DNA from: Usitatibacter rugosus
GTDB lineage: Bacteria; Pseudomonadota; Gammaproteobacteria; Burkholderiales; Usitatibacteraceae
Direction of reading: 5' to 3'
Assembly: GCF_013003965.1 (NCBI RefSeq)
Contig: NZ_CP053069.1
Coordinates: 1,023,419-1,087,418 of the forward strand
Length of the DNA stretch: 64,000 bases
Below, piece after piece: positions 1 to 8,357 of this stretch (the stretch's first letter is position 1; each line of letters opens with the position of its first letter). The translations under genes and the position numbers were made by a program. The notes beneath the pieces are model-generated. The model was not told the origin of the DNA. It saw only the letters and a list, made by a program, of their open reading frames with translations, and did no database searches.

Positions 1-22
1 TTTCCGGGAATGGAGGATTCCG

Positions 23-403
23 ATGAGTGACATCCACACCGATCCGACCGTCATCGCGGCCGAGGCCCCGAACACCGGCCCGATCCACATCCTCTACCTG
101 CTGCACGGCCTGGCGCCCTTCACGGCGTGGATCCTGGCCGTGGTCGCGGTCTTCGTGGGCGCCGTGAAGCGCGACGACTACCGCGGCAGCTGGCTCGACA
201 CCCACATCTCGTGGCTCTCGCGCACGTTCTGGTGGGGGCTGCTGTGGATCGTGATCGCCTCGGTCGTCACGTTCCTCATGGTCCTCACGCTCATCCTCGC
301 GATCCTCGCGTGGATTCCGTTCACCGTCCTCTTCGTCTGGTACCTCTACCGCGTGATCCGCGGCTGGCTCCTGCTGAACGACAAGAAGCCCGCTCCGGCC
401 TGA
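23..403 (+). CDS. Small integral membrane protein (DUF4870/Tic20-like)
   Basis: This 126-residue protein has no signal peptide. Hydrophobic helices lie at about residues 24-46, 66-84 and 84-112, with a short basic loop (AVKRDDYRGSWLDTHISW) after the first. The pattern 'H..W..RTFWWG' followed by two long hydrophobic stretches resembles the DUF4870/Tic20-like group of small inner-membrane proteins, whose biochemical role is not established. A purine-rich GGAGGA stands before the ATG. The next gene begins 20 bp downstream in the same direction, so the two may be co-transcribed. The family call is by resemblance only. Confidence 0.72.
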   Translation: MSDIHTDPTVIAAEAPNTGPIHILYLLHGLAPFTAWILAVVAVFVGAVKRDDYRGSWLDTHISWLSRTFWWGLLWIVIASVVTFLMVLTLILAILAWIPFTVLFVWYLYRVIRGWLLLNDKKPAPA

Positions 404-423
404 GCGTGGCGAGGCCTGTCGAG

Positions 424-1257
424 ATGTCGGACGTCGAAAACGCCGGATACGCGGGATGGCCCGGTCCCGCCGGCCCCCTGGATGAAGCGGGGCGGGACGT
501 CGTCGCGCGCACCATCGAGCACGTGTGTGCCGCGATCGACGCGGCACCGCACGATGTGGACCCGTACTTCCACCTCCGGCTGGCCGACGTCTTCCCGGCG
601 GATGTCTACGCGCAGATGCTGGACTGCATGCCCGAGCCGGACTACTACCGCCGGATGTCGGGCCGCGCCCGGGCGAAGCTCAAGGCCGATGAGCGCACCA
701 AGCTCGATCTCTTTCCCGAATGGATCCGCATCCTTCCGCCCGGCAAGCGCTCGGTGTGGGAAGGCGTCGGAGTAGCGCTGAACTCGGCCGCCGTTCGCGA
801 TGCCTTCATGCGCCGGCTGGCACCAGGACTCGAGCGGCGCTTCGGCCCGGACCATGCGAGCGTCGGCATGTATTCCATCCCGGTGCTCACGCGCGACGTG
901 CCGGGCTACAGCATCGGCATCCACCCCGACACGCGGTGGAAGGCCATGACGGTCCAGCTCTACCTCCCGCGCGACAGCTCCATCGAGCACGTCGGCACGG
1001 TGTTCCACAAGAAGGACGCCGAGGGCCGCTTCACAGTCGCCACGCGCATGCCGTTCGTGCCGAATAGCGGCTACGCCTTCGCCGTCGGCCAGGACACGTT
1101 CCACTCGGTGGACACGGTCGGCCCGGAAGTGAACACCCGCGACTCGATCCTCCTCACGTACTTCGTGGACCGGTCGCTCCTCGAGCGCGCGCAGAACCGC
1201 GCGAAGCGCTTCGGGAATTTCCTTTTCGCAACCGCACGGAGCCTCGCAAGACCATGA
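424..1257 (+). CDS. 2OG-Fe(II) oxygenase-like protein
   Basis: The product is 277 residues. It carries the facial-triad pattern of non-haem Fe(II)/2-oxoglutarate dioxygenases: H167-x-D169 in 'GIHPDTRW', a distal His227 in 'DTFHSVD', and Arg239 about twelve residues later as a candidate 2-oxoglutarate ligand. 'MTVQLYLP' between them fits the double-stranded beta-helix core. The substrate is unknown. An open frame extends upstream to base 127, but that part overlaps the preceding gene in another frame and reads as low-complexity Arg-rich sequence, so the ATG at 424 is chosen. It overlaps the next gene by 4 bp (ATGA). Confidence 0.8.
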   Translation: MSDVENAGYAGWPGPAGPLDEAGRDVVARTIEHVCAAIDAAPHDVDPYFHLRLADVFPADVYAQMLDCMPEPDYYRRMSGRARAKLKADERTKLDLFPEWIRILPPGKRSVWEGVGVALNSAAVRDAFMRRLAPGLERRFGPDHASVGMYSIPVLTRDVPGYSIGIHPDTRWKAMTVQLYLPRDSSIEHVGTVFHKKDAEGRFTVATRMPFVPNSGYAFAVGQDTFHSVDTVGPEVNTRDSILLTYFVDRSLLERAQNRAKRFGNFLFATARSLARP

Positions 1258-1946
1258 TCAAGAAGACCCGCACCCTCATCGCCGCTGCCGTTCTCTCCGC
1301 CGCGCTTCCCGCCGCCGCCCAGCAACAACCCGACACCGGCTGGTACTTCGGCCTTGGCGCGGGGCAGGCCAAGACCGGCGACGACTTCGTCAGCAACCGC
1401 GAGAACTCGGTCCAGAACGCGAGCAACTTCCGCACGTCGTTCGACGACAAGGACACGGCGTGGAAGGCCTTCGGCGGCTACCGCTTCGGCCCCAACCTGG
1501 CGCTCGAGGGCAGCTACTTCGATTTCGGATCGATCTCCGCGCAGACCGCGTTCGACAACGTGGGCGGCCCCGGCGGCACGATCGCCACGAACCGCGACGT
1601 GAAGGGCTTCGCGATCGACCTCGTCGTCGCCGCGCCGCTGGGCGAACGCTTCAGCGTGTTCGGCCGCGTGGGTGCGTATCGCGCCCAGGCCGATGCCACG
1701 ATCGTCATCTCGGGCGATGCCGTGTTCAGTGACGGGGAGGGCGGCAACTCGCGCTCGAAGTCGTCGCACAACTCGAACTGGAAGGCCGGCGTCGGCTTCG
1801 ACTGGAAATTCATGCCGAATGCGGCCCTCCGCCTCGAGTACGAGCGTTACTTCGAAGTCGGCAATGCCTTCGCCATCGGTACCCGCAACGGGACCGGCGA
1901 AGCGGACGTCGACGTGGTGACGATCGGGGCGATGTACCGCTTCTAG
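1254..1946 (+). CDS. Outer-membrane beta-barrel protein (OmpA/OmpW-like fold)
   Basis: The 230-residue product has a clear signal peptide (MIKKTRTLIAAAVLSA, likely cleaved after AAA/Q near residue 23). Alternating hydrophobic/polar strands, Gly-rich turns such as 'YFGLGAGQAK' and 'FGGYRFGPNLALEGSY', and a C-terminal aromatic ending '..IGAMYRF' form the recognition signal for the Bam machinery. It belongs to the porin-like/Opacity-type eight-strand barrel group. Its start overlaps the oxygenase stop by 4 bp, so translation is probably coupled. Function beyond membrane anchoring or envelope integrity is not predictable. Confidence 0.85.
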   Translation: MIKKTRTLIAAAVLSAALPAAAQQQPDTGWYFGLGAGQAKTGDDFVSNRENSVQNASNFRTSFDDKDTAWKAFGGYRFGPNLALEGSYFDFGSISAQTAFDNVGGPGGTIATNRDVKGFAIDLVVAAPLGERFSVFGRVGAYRAQADATIVISGDAVFSDGEGGNSRSKSSHNSNWKAGVGFDWKFMPNAALRLEYERYFEVGNAFAIGTRNGTGEADVDVVTIGAMYRF

Positions 1947-1998
1947 CGGGACACGGCTTGCCGGGTGGCAGGCTCCCGGAGGTCTATTCCTGATGCGT

Positions 1999-2027
1999 TT
2001 GCCGAATTACTGCAATTCTGCTAAACT
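1999..2027 (+). promoter_or_regulatory. Promoter and candidate operator of the AbrB/PIN pair
   Basis: A -35-like TTGCCG (1999-2004) and a -10-like TAAACT (2022-2027) are separated by exactly 17 bp. An inverted repeat GAATT-ACTGC-AATTC (2004-2018) sits between the two boxes, a natural place for autorepression by the antitoxin. The predicted transcript start falls at about the ATG at 2034, and no Shine-Dalgarno sequence is visible. Confidence 0.5.
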
Positions 2028-2033
2028 GCATGC

Positions 2034-2276
2034 ATGAAATCGACGGTTACCATCACGAGCCGCGGCGTGGTCACCCTTCCTGCGAAGCTGCGGGAAGCCA
2101 TGGGCCTCAAGGCCGACGATGTCCTCATTGCCGAGACCACGGCCGAAGGCATCCTGCTGCGGCCCGCCGTGACGCTGCCGGTGGAGAGCTATTCGCCGAA
2201 GCGTATCCGCGAATTCGACGATGCCGAGGCCGAGCTCGCTCGGGTGCTGGCCCGGAAGGGCAAGCGCTCGCGCTAG
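2034..2276 (+). CDS. AbrB/MazE-family antitoxin
   Basis: An 80-residue protein with an N-terminal SpoVT-AbrB swapped-hairpin DNA-binding domain: 'STVTITSRGVVTLPAKLREAMG' followed by 'DDVLIAETTAEGILLRPA'. The remaining 30 residues are charged (about residues 50-80), as expected for the toxin-binding tail. The PIN-domain gene follows 6 bp downstream, making a type II toxin-antitoxin operon. Such antitoxins normally neutralise the toxin and repress their own promoter. No ribosome-binding site is visible and the predicted promoter would give a leaderless message. Confidence 0.88.
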   Translation: MKSTVTITSRGVVTLPAKLREAMGLKADDVLIAETTAEGILLRPAVTLPVESYSPKRIREFDDAEAELARVLARKGKRSR

Positions 2277-2282
2277 CAAGTT

Positions 2283-2699
2283 GTGCGGATCTTCCTGGAT
2301 GCGAACGTGCTGTTCTCCGCGGCCAAGAGCGATGGCGCCGTGAGGCAGCTGCTCGGCCTCCTCGCACAGAGCGGCTGCGCGTCGTGCGTCGATGCGTATG
2401 TGGTTGAAGAGGCTCGCCGGAATCTCGCGGCGAAGTTTCCAGCCTCGATCCCCTACCTGAACGAGCTGTTGACGACGGTCGAAGTGATCCCCACACGGGC
2501 CCAGCCAGCCGGGCAAGCCACCTACGGCCTTCCGGAGAAAGATCGCCCGGTCATGGCGGCAGCGATCGCGGGCCATTGCGACATCCTGGTGACGGGGGAC
2601 AAGGCGCATTTCGCACCGCTCTACGGCAAGAGAATCGAGGGCGTGGAGATTCTCTCGCCTGCAATGCTCGGCCTGAAAGTCCTGACGCGGCGTTCATAG
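2283..2699 (+). CDS. PIN-domain ribonuclease toxin (VapC-like)
   Basis: 138 residues starting at GTG. The PIN signature is present: 'IFLDANVLFSA' gives the first catalytic Asp, 'YVVEEARRNL' a conserved Glu, and 'LPEKDRPVMAAAIAGHCDILVTGDKAHF' the later acidic residues and the typical TGD-K/F motif. PIN toxins are Mg-dependent endoribonucleases that usually cut tRNA or rRNA. It forms a pair with the AbrB-type gene just upstream, a combination found among type II systems alongside the classical VapB/VapC arrangement. All acidic active-site positions appear intact, so the toxin is probably functional. Confidence 0.85.
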   Translation: MRIFLDANVLFSAAKSDGAVRQLLGLLAQSGCASCVDAYVVEEARRNLAAKFPASIPYLNELLTTVEVIPTRAQPAGQATYGLPEKDRPVMAAAIAGHCDILVTGDKAHFAPLYGKRIEGVEILSPAMLGLKVLTRRS

Positions 2700-2806
2700 C
2701 CCAGTGGATACATGGGTTTAAAATAGCGGTTGCCGTTCAACCTCGATGGCGCAAACGCGGCCTGGTCCGCGCAGCGCCACAAGCCGCTCCAGGGAGATTC
2801 ACAGAA

Positions 2807-3895
2807 ATGCCGTTTCACGCTTTCGGAGTCCGCGTTCGCGGGCTCCTCGCAGCTTCGCTCTGCTACTTCATTCCCTTCGCTGCACAAGCCCAATGGTGGG
2901 ATCCGCCGAGACCGGGCCGATGGATGGGCTCCGGCACGCTCGGGCAACCCGCCCAGCCTGCGCAACCCGCGCAGCCCGTCGTCTACACGCGCCAGCACCT
3001 TGAAAAGGCTCGCACGATCTCCAGCGCCGCGATCGTCAATGGCGAATTCGCCAAGATCGAGCGCATGCATGCGGAGTTCGTGCGCGACAAGGTCCGCACG
3101 ACCGACGGCATTTGGCTCGCCCAGGCCGTGCAGGAAGGCATCGACGGAACGCTCTACGCCTCGGACACGAACGTGGAGGGCTACCTCCGCAATTGGGAGC
3201 AGGCCGTGCCCGATTCGAAGCTGCTCCCGGTCGTGAAGGCCATGCGCTGGCAGCGCGCTGCGTGGCGGGCGCGCGGCGGCGGGTCGTCTGCCGCGACACC
3301 CGAGGAAGCGCAGCAGCTCTTCCGCGAGGGCCTCGCGAAAGCAGCCAAGGCCTTGAAGGATTCGGAAGTGGTGGGCAAGGAAACGCCGCTCTGGTACTGG
3401 ACGGCGCTCATCGTGGCGGGGAGCAGCGGAGCTTCGACCGAGTCCTTCGACGCGCTCTTCGACGAGGCGGTCACACGCTTCCCGACGTATCACACCCTCT
3501 ATTACACGCGCGTGAACTACCTGCTCCCGCAGTGGGGCGGAAACTTCAAGCGCGTCGATGCGTTCGTGCAGCAGTCGGTCCAGCGCACTTCGGCGAGCGA
3601 GGGCAGCGCGTTCTACGCGTGGATCTACATCGACGTGCTGCAGAAGATCAACGGGGACTACCTGGAAGTCACGGCCGCGACGTGGCCGAAAATGAAGCAG
3701 TCCTTCGAGGACCTCGTGTCGCGATATCCGGATCCGTGGAACCGGAACCTCTACGCCACGTTCGCCTGCCGTGCGCGCGATCGCGAAACCACGGCGCGTC
3801 TGCTGGGAACGCTCGGCAAGGATGCGCAGCTCGGTGCGTGGTCGCCCGGCATCAGCACCGAGGGCTGCACGCGCTTCGCGTTCGACAAGGTGTAG
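2807..3895 (+). CDS. Exported DUF4034-like protein
   Basis: 362 residues from the ATG at 2807, chosen because it gives a signal peptide (RGLLAASLCYFIPFAAQA, cleavage near residue 28). The longer open frame upstream overlaps the PIN gene. A short Pro/Ala/Gln repeat (QPAQPAQPAQP) links to the mature domain. Segments such as 'LLPQWGGNFKRVDAF', 'AWRARGGG' and 'ALFDEAVTRFPTYHTLYYTRVNY' resemble the helical DUF4034 family, which is Sel1/TPR-like in character. No catalytic residues are recognised. It is likely periplasmic. The family call is by resemblance. Confidence 0.65.
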   Translation: MPFHAFGVRVRGLLAASLCYFIPFAAQAQWWDPPRPGRWMGSGTLGQPAQPAQPAQPVVYTRQHLEKARTISSAAIVNGEFAKIERMHAEFVRDKVRTTDGIWLAQAVQEGIDGTLYASDTNVEGYLRNWEQAVPDSKLLPVVKAMRWQRAAWRARGGGSSAATPEEAQQLFREGLAKAAKALKDSEVVGKETPLWYWTALIVAGSSGASTESFDALFDEAVTRFPTYHTLYYTRVNYLLPQWGGNFKRVDAFVQQSVQRTSASEGSAFYAWIYIDVLQKINGDYLEVTAATWPKMKQSFEDLVSRYPDPWNRNLYATFACRARDRETTARLLGTLGKDAQLGAWSPGISTEGCTRFAFDKV

Positions 3896-3898
3896 CGG

Positions 3899-6499
3899 CT
3901 AGTCGGAGAGTACCGCGCGCAGCGCCGTAGCGACCTGCGCGCGGGAAGCTTCCTCTTCCATCGCGGGACCGTTCACGACGAAGGCATCCTCGGCGCGCGC
4001 GCCCAGCGTGGTGACGCGCGCATCGACGAGGTTCAAGCCCTGGTCGAGCATCACGCGCGCGACGGCCGACAGCAGGCCGGGGCGGTCCGCGCAGCTCACC
4101 ATCACCAGCCAGCGGCCCGGCCTGCGATCCGGGCGGATCTCCACGCGTGGCTCGAACGGGAAGTGCTTCACCCAGCGCGAGACGCGTCCCGCGCGCGCGG
4201 CATCCACCGGCCCGCCCAGCGCGATGCGTTCGGCCAAGCCGGTCTCCACGGTGCGGATCAGCTCGCGGTAGTGCTCGCCGGAGCGCGCTCGTGAGAGCAA
4301 CTGGAAGTTGTCGAGTGCGAAGCCGTGGCGCGTGGTGTAGATCTTGGCCGCGACCACGTCGAACTGCGCGCGCTCGAAGAATGCGGTGATGCGCGCGAAC
4401 AGGCCCGGCTGGTCGGGCGCATAGACCATCACCTGCAGGCCCTCACCGATGGGTGACAAGCGTGCGCGGACGATCGGCGCATCAGGCGTGACGCGCGCCC
4501 ACAGCGTGCGCGTGTGCCAGCCGATCTCGTTCGCTTCGAAGCGCTGGAAGTACGGGTCGTCCAAGTTGTTCCACAGCGCCTCGTGGCGGCCGGGCTCGGG
4601 GACGTACTGGCGGAAGACGCGAAGCGCCTCTTCCTTCTTGCCTTCGACCCAGGAGCGGGCGAAATCCGCCTCGCCGCGCAGCACCCGGCGCGTGACGCGG
4701 AAGAGGTCCTCGAGGAGCTTTCCCTTCCACGCGTTCCACACCGCCGGGCTCGTGCCGCGGATGTCGGCCACGGTGAGGATGTAGAGCGCGGTGAGCCAGC
4801 GTTCATCCTTCGCGAGCGTGGCGAACTGCGAGATCACCTCGGGATCGGAGAGGTCCTGCTTTTGCGCCGTGGACGACATCACGAGGTGCTGCTCCACGAG
4901 CCACGCGACCAGCTCCGCATCCGCCTTCGAGAGGCCGTGCTCGCGGCAGAAGCGGATCGCGTCTTTCTTGCCCAGCTCGGAATGGTCCCCGCCGCGGCCC
5001 TTGGCGATGTCGTGGAAGAGCGCCGCCATGTACAGCAGCTCGGGCTTGTCGAACTCCTGCATGAGCTGCGAGAGCAGCGGGTACTCGTGGTCGAAGCGCG
5101 GGATGCGGAAGCGGCGCAGGTTCCGGATCACCATGAGGATGTGCTCGTCCACGGTGTAGACGTGGAAGAGGTCGTGCTGCATCTGGCCGACGATGCGTCC
5201 GAACGCCGGGATGTAGCGGCCGAGGAGCCCATAGCGGCTCATCCGGCGCAGCGTCCACGTGAGGCGCTCGCTCTGCATGATCTTCATGAAGCGCACGCGG
5301 TTGGCGGGATCCTCGCGGAAGGCGCCGTTCACGAGCGGCAGCGCCCGCGAAAGGGCGCGCAGCGTCGTGGCCGAGAGCGTCACGATGTCCGGGTTCTGCT
5401 GCAGCCGCAGGAACGCATCGAGCATCTTCCCGGGCTCGCGTTCGAAGAGCGTCTCGTCGCGGATGTCGAGCAGGCGATCGACCACCGCGAAATCGTCGTC
5501 GAGGATGCGCGTGGTGCGCTCCGCCTCGGGCCGCACGCGCGCCACGAGGTTGGCCAGCATGATCGTGTTGAAGCGCCAGATCGCCTTCGCGGCGAGGTAG
5601 TAATGGCGCATCAGGAGGTCGGAGGCGGCGAGCTCCTTCGTGTTCGGGAGCTTCAGCTGGCGCGCGATCTCGATCTGGTGGTCGAAGACCAGCCGGTCCT
5701 CGCGGCGCCCCGCCATGTAGTGCAAACGAATGCGAAGGTCTTCCAGCACGCGCTCGTTCTTCGCGATCGCACCCGCTTCATGCGGAGTGATGAGGCCCTG
5801 GTCGGCCAAGTCCTTCCACGAGCGGCCGAGGCCGGCGGCGCGCGCGAGCCAGATCACCACGTGCAGGTCGCGAAGACCGCCCGGGCTTTCCTTGATGTTC
5901 GGCTCGAGGTTGTAAGCCGCGTCCTGGAAGCGCTCGTACCGGCGCGTCTGCTCGTCGATCTTGGCCACGAAGAAGTCGCGCACCTTGCGCTGCTTGCCCA
6001 GGCGCGCGTTCAGCTCGTCCACCAGCGCCGTATTGCCCGCGACGAAGCGCGATTCCAGCAGGCTCGTGTCGACGGTGACGTCCTTGGCCGCTTCCTCCAG
6101 GCATTCCGCGACGGTGCGCACGCTGTGGCCGGGCTCGATACCGCAGTCCCACAGCAGGCCCACGAAGCGCTCGACGCCTTCGCTCGGCTTCTGCCCGTCG
6201 GGGAGCAGCACGAGGACATCCACGTCGGAATGCGGGAAGAGCAGGCCGCGTCCGTAGCCGCCGACGGCGACGAGCGCGATGGACGGATCCGAGATCACTT
6301 CGGCCCAGAGCGAGCGCAGCAGCTCGTCCACGCACGCGGAATGAGCGGCGAGCAGGCGATGCGGCTCGGGACGGCGGAGGTAGCGTGCGCGGAGGGCCTC
6401 GCGGCGCTCGCGGAGCCACGTGCGAATGGCGGGGGGTTCCGCGGGCGGCGCGCGGAGGGCGGCCGCGCGGGGCGGCGAGGCGGTCGCGATGTCGCTCAG
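3899..6499 (-). CDS. glnD: [Protein-PII] uridylyltransferase / uridylyl-removing enzyme
   Basis: GlnD is the nitrogen sensor that uridylylates and deuridylylates PII. In order: nucleotidyltransferase motif GGYGRG with SDVDVLVL (about residues 80-96 from the CTG), the PII-UTase helical region, an HD hydrolase domain ('LFHDIAKGRGGDHSELG', near residue 495), and two C-terminal ACT domains ('VYAPDQPGLFARI', 'VSCADRPGLLSAVA'). The first conventional start is GTG at 6331, but in-frame sequence upstream of it is homologous-looking GlnD N-terminus (IRTWLRERREALRARYL). It contains no ATG, GTG or TTG before the map stop codon, so CTG at 6499 is proposed, giving 866 residues, the usual family length. 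It follows map in the same frame. Confidence 0.93.
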   Translation of the reverse strand: MSDIATASPPRAAALRAPPAEPPAIRTWLRERREALRARYLRRPEPHRLLAAHSACVDELLRSLWAEVISDPSIALVAVGGYGRGLLFPHSDVDVLVLLPDGQKPSEGVERFVGLLWDCGIEPGHSVRTVAECLEEAAKDVTVDTSLLESRFVAGNTALVDELNARLGKQRKVRDFFVAKIDEQTRRYERFQDAAYNLEPNIKESPGGLRDLHVVIWLARAAGLGRSWKDLADQGLITPHEAGAIAKNERVLEDLRIRLHYMAGRREDRLVFDHQIEIARQLKLPNTKELAASDLLMRHYYLAAKAIWRFNTIMLANLVARVRPEAERTTRILDDDFAVVDRLLDIRDETLFEREPGKMLDAFLRLQQNPDIVTLSATTLRALSRALPLVNGAFREDPANRVRFMKIMQSERLTWTLRRMSRYGLLGRYIPAFGRIVGQMQHDLFHVYTVDEHILMVIRNLRRFRIPRFDHEYPLLSQLMQEFDKPELLYMAALFHDIAKGRGGDHSELGKKDAIRFCREHGLSKADAELVAWLVEQHLVMSSTAQKQDLSDPEVISQFATLAKDERWLTALYILTVADIRGTSPAVWNAWKGKLLEDLFRVTRRVLRGEADFARSWVEGKKEEALRVFRQYVPEPGRHEALWNNLDDPYFQRFEANEIGWHTRTLWARVTPDAPIVRARLSPIGEGLQVMVYAPDQPGLFARITAFFERAQFDVVAAKIYTTRHGFALDNFQLLSRARSGEHYRELIRTVETGLAERIALGGPVDAARAGRVSRWVKHFPFEPRVEIRPDRRPGRWLVMVSCADRPGLLSAVARVMLDQGLNLVDARVTTLGARAEDAFVVNGPAMEEEASRAQVATALRAVLSD

Positions 6500-6505
6500 G
6501 GGACG

Positions 6506-7327
6506 CTACGCGGGGACGGAGACGCGCTCGGCCGCGAACGCGGGCGGCGGGGGCGCGTGGGCCGAGACCGTGAGCACCTGCACGCCGTCGGCGGTGACCG
6601 CCACGGTGTGCTCCCACTGGGCCGAGAGGCTGTGGTCGCGGGTGACGATGGTCCAGCCGTCGTTCATCTGCTTGATGTCGCGCCGGCCGGCGTTGATCAT
6701 CGGCTCGACGGTGAACACCATGCCTTCCTTCAGCTCCGTGCCGGTGCCGGCGCGGCCGTAGTGGAGGATCTGCGGCTCCTCGTGGAAGCGCTTGCCGATG
6801 CCGTGGCCGCAGAACTCGCGCACGACGCTGTAGCCCTTCGATTCCGCGTGGTGCTGCACGGCGCTGCCGATGTCGCCCAGCGTGGCGCCGGGGCGGACCA
6901 TGGCGATGCCATGCCACATGGCTTCCCACGTGGCCTCGCACAGGCGCTTGGCCTGGATGGACGGCTCGCCCACGTAGAACATGCGCGAGGTGTCGCCGTG
7001 CCAGCCGTCCTTGATGACGGTGATGTCGATGTTCACGATGTCGCCGGCCTTGAGGATCTTCTCGCCGGGGATGCCGTGGCAGACCTGGTGGTTCACCGAG
7101 GTGCAGATCGACTTGGGATAGGGGCGGTGGCCGGGCGGGGCGTAGTTGAGCGGCGCGGGAATGGTGCGCTGCACGTCGACCATGTAGTCGTGGCAGAGCT
7201 CGTCCAGCCGGGCCGTGGATACCCCCGGCACAACGTGGGGGGTGATGAAGTCGAGCACTTCCGAGGCGAGGCGGCCCGCCACGCGCAGCTTGTCGACGTC
7301 TTCACGGCTCTTGATCTGGATTCCCAT
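6506..7327 (-). CDS. map: Type I methionine aminopeptidase
   Basis: Removes initiator Met from nascent proteins in the cytoplasm. The 273-residue protein has all five metal ligands of the family: Asp in 'IVNIDITV', Asp in 'WHGDTSRMF', His in 'FCGHGIGKRFHEEP', Glu in 'FTVEPMI' and Glu in 'QWEHTVAV'. The last ~20 residues (SAHAPPPPAFAAERVSVPA) are a Pro/Ala-rich extension beyond the usual end. It is divergent from rpsB, a common arrangement in Betaproteobacteria. A GGAAG element precedes the ATG. Its TAG stop is in frame with, and 6 bp before, the proposed CTG start of glnD. Confidence 0.97.
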   Translation of the reverse strand: MGIQIKSREDVDKLRVAGRLASEVLDFITPHVVPGVSTARLDELCHDYMVDVQRTIPAPLNYAPPGHRPYPKSICTSVNHQVCHGIPGEKILKAGDIVNIDITVIKDGWHGDTSRMFYVGEPSIQAKRLCEATWEAMWHGIAMVRPGATLGDIGSAVQHHAESKGYSVVREFCGHGIGKRFHEEPQILHYGRAGTGTELKEGMVFTVEPMINAGRRDIKQMNDGWTIVTRDHSLSAQWEHTVAVTADGVQVLTVSAHAPPPPAFAAERVSVPA

Positions 7328-7352
7328 GCACTCGCTTCCGGTTATAGGCGGA

Positions 7353-7358
7353 ATTATA
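7353..7358 (-). promoter_or_regulatory. -10 element for map-glnD
   Basis: On the minus strand a perfect TATAAT lies 26 bp upstream of the map ATG. The -35 region at the expected distance is GC-rich and does not match TTGACA, so this is a candidate -10 only. Confidence 0.4.
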
Positions 7359-7428
7359 GCCTTGAGATGGCCCCGGGCCGGGCCAAGTTCAAGGCTCTGC
7401 GGTCCCCGAGGCCTGTCCTACGAACTGA

Positions 7429-7458
7429 TTGAATCCGCTCGCCTTTTCGCGCTATAAT
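7429..7458 (+). promoter_or_regulatory. Sigma-70 promoter of the rpsB operon
   Basis: TTGAAT (7429-7434) and a perfect TATAAT (7453-7458) are separated by 18 bp. Transcription is expected to start near 7465, leaving a leader of about 115 nt before rpsB. This is the best sigma-70 promoter in the window, as expected for a ribosomal protein operon. Confidence 0.8.
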
Positions 7459-7465
7459 CTTGGGC

Positions 7466-7579
7466 TAGCTGGGGTCCAAAAGGACCTAATTCGTAAATCC
7501 GCACCCCGCCTTGGCTAAGGTGAGTTCTTCGGAGCTCTTCAGCGGGGGAGGCAAACCTTAACCGACAGGAGTTTCAAGA
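7466..7579 (+). promoter_or_regulatory. Structured rpsB 5' leader (candidate S2 autoregulatory RNA)
   Basis: Two hairpins are visible. The first is GGTCC/GGACC around AAAA (7473-7486). The second is a larger stem with CCCCGC (7504-7509) pairing GCGGGG (7542-7547), enclosing GAGTTC-TTCG-GAGCTC (7522-7537), a stem capped by a stable C(UUCG)G tetraloop. An AGGAG (7567-7571) follows, 8 nt before the ATG. In E. coli and other bacteria S2 represses rpsB-tsf through the leader. That this leader does so is inferred from position and structure. Confidence 0.6.
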
Positions 7580-8329
7580 ATGTCCGTCACCATGCGCCAG
7601 ATGCTGGAGGCCGGCGTGCACTTCGGCCACCAGACCCGTTTCTGGAACCCGAAGATGTCCCCGTTCATCTTCGGCGCCCGCAACAAGATCCACATCATCA
7701 ACCTCGAGAAGAGCCTTCCGATGTACCAGGATGCGCTCAAGTACGTGCGCCAGCTCACCGCGAACAAGGGGCAGATCCTGTTCGTCGGCACGAAGCGCCA
7801 GGCCCGTGAAATCGTGAAGGAAGAGGCGATCCGCGCCGGTGCCCCCTACGTCGACTACCGTTGGCTGGGCGGCATGCTCACGAACTTCAAGACGGTCAAG
7901 GGGTCCATCAAGCGCCTGAAGGACATGGACCAGATGGTCGCCGACGGCTCGATGGAGAAGCTCTCCAAGAAGGAGCAGCTCACCCTCAGCCGCGAGAAGG
8001 ACAAGCTGGAGCGTTCGCTCGGCGGCATCAAGGACATGGGCGGCGTGCCGGATGCGCTGTTCATCATCGACGTGGGCTTCCACAAGATCGCCGTGACGGA
8101 GGCCAAGAAGCTCGGCATCCCCATCGTCGGCGTCGTGGACACGAACAACTCCCTGGACGGCGTGAACTACGTCATCCCGGGCAACGACGACTCGACCCGC
8201 GCCATCCGCCTCTACGCCCGTGGCGTTGCGGACGCGATCCTCGAGGGCCGCAGCCAGGTCATCCAGGAGATGGTGGCGCAGCCGACCTCGGAAGACTTCG
8301 TCGAGGTCGAGGAAGCCGTCAAGCAGTAA
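7580..8329 (+). CDS. rpsB: 30S ribosomal protein S2
   Basis: 249 residues, full length. Family hallmarks: '[19 protein letters not shown]' at the N-terminus, '[13 protein letters not shown]', 'GTKRQARE', '[10 protein letters not shown]' and '[33 protein letters not shown]'. S2 binds the 30S head-body junction and is needed for S1 recruitment. It is first in a block leading to tsf, pyrH and frr, with a strong promoter and AGGAG ribosome-binding site. An intrinsic-terminator-like hairpin separates it from tsf. Confidence 0.99.
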   Translation: MSVTMRQMLEAGVHFGHQTRFWNPKMSPFIFGARNKIHIINLEKSLPMYQDALKYVRQLTANKGQILFVGTKRQAREIVKEEAIRAGAPYVDYRWLGGMLTNFKTVKGSIKRLKDMDQMVADGSMEKLSKKEQLTLSREKDKLERSLGGIKDMGGVPDALFIIDVGFHKIAVTEAKKLGIPIVGVVDTNNSLDGVNYVIPGNDDSTRAIRLYARGVADAILEGRSQVIQEMVAQPTSEDFVEVEEAVKQ

Positions 8330-8357
8330 CCGGTCCCTGCAGCAAGGTCGCGCGACA

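Noticed and set aside
2700-2806. Promoter for the DUF4034-like gene (TTTAAAATAG near 2715)
   Set aside because: No -35 partner at a suitable distance; too weak to report as a site.
6331-6333. GTG at 6331 as the glnD start
   Set aside because: It would remove in-frame sequence that looks like the normal GlnD N-terminus; kept only as an alternative.
4514-7432. A 972-codon open frame on the plus strand, antisense to glnD and map
   Set aside because: It arises from GC-rich codon bias opposite two well-conserved genes; the translation is His/Arg/Glu-rich with no domain.
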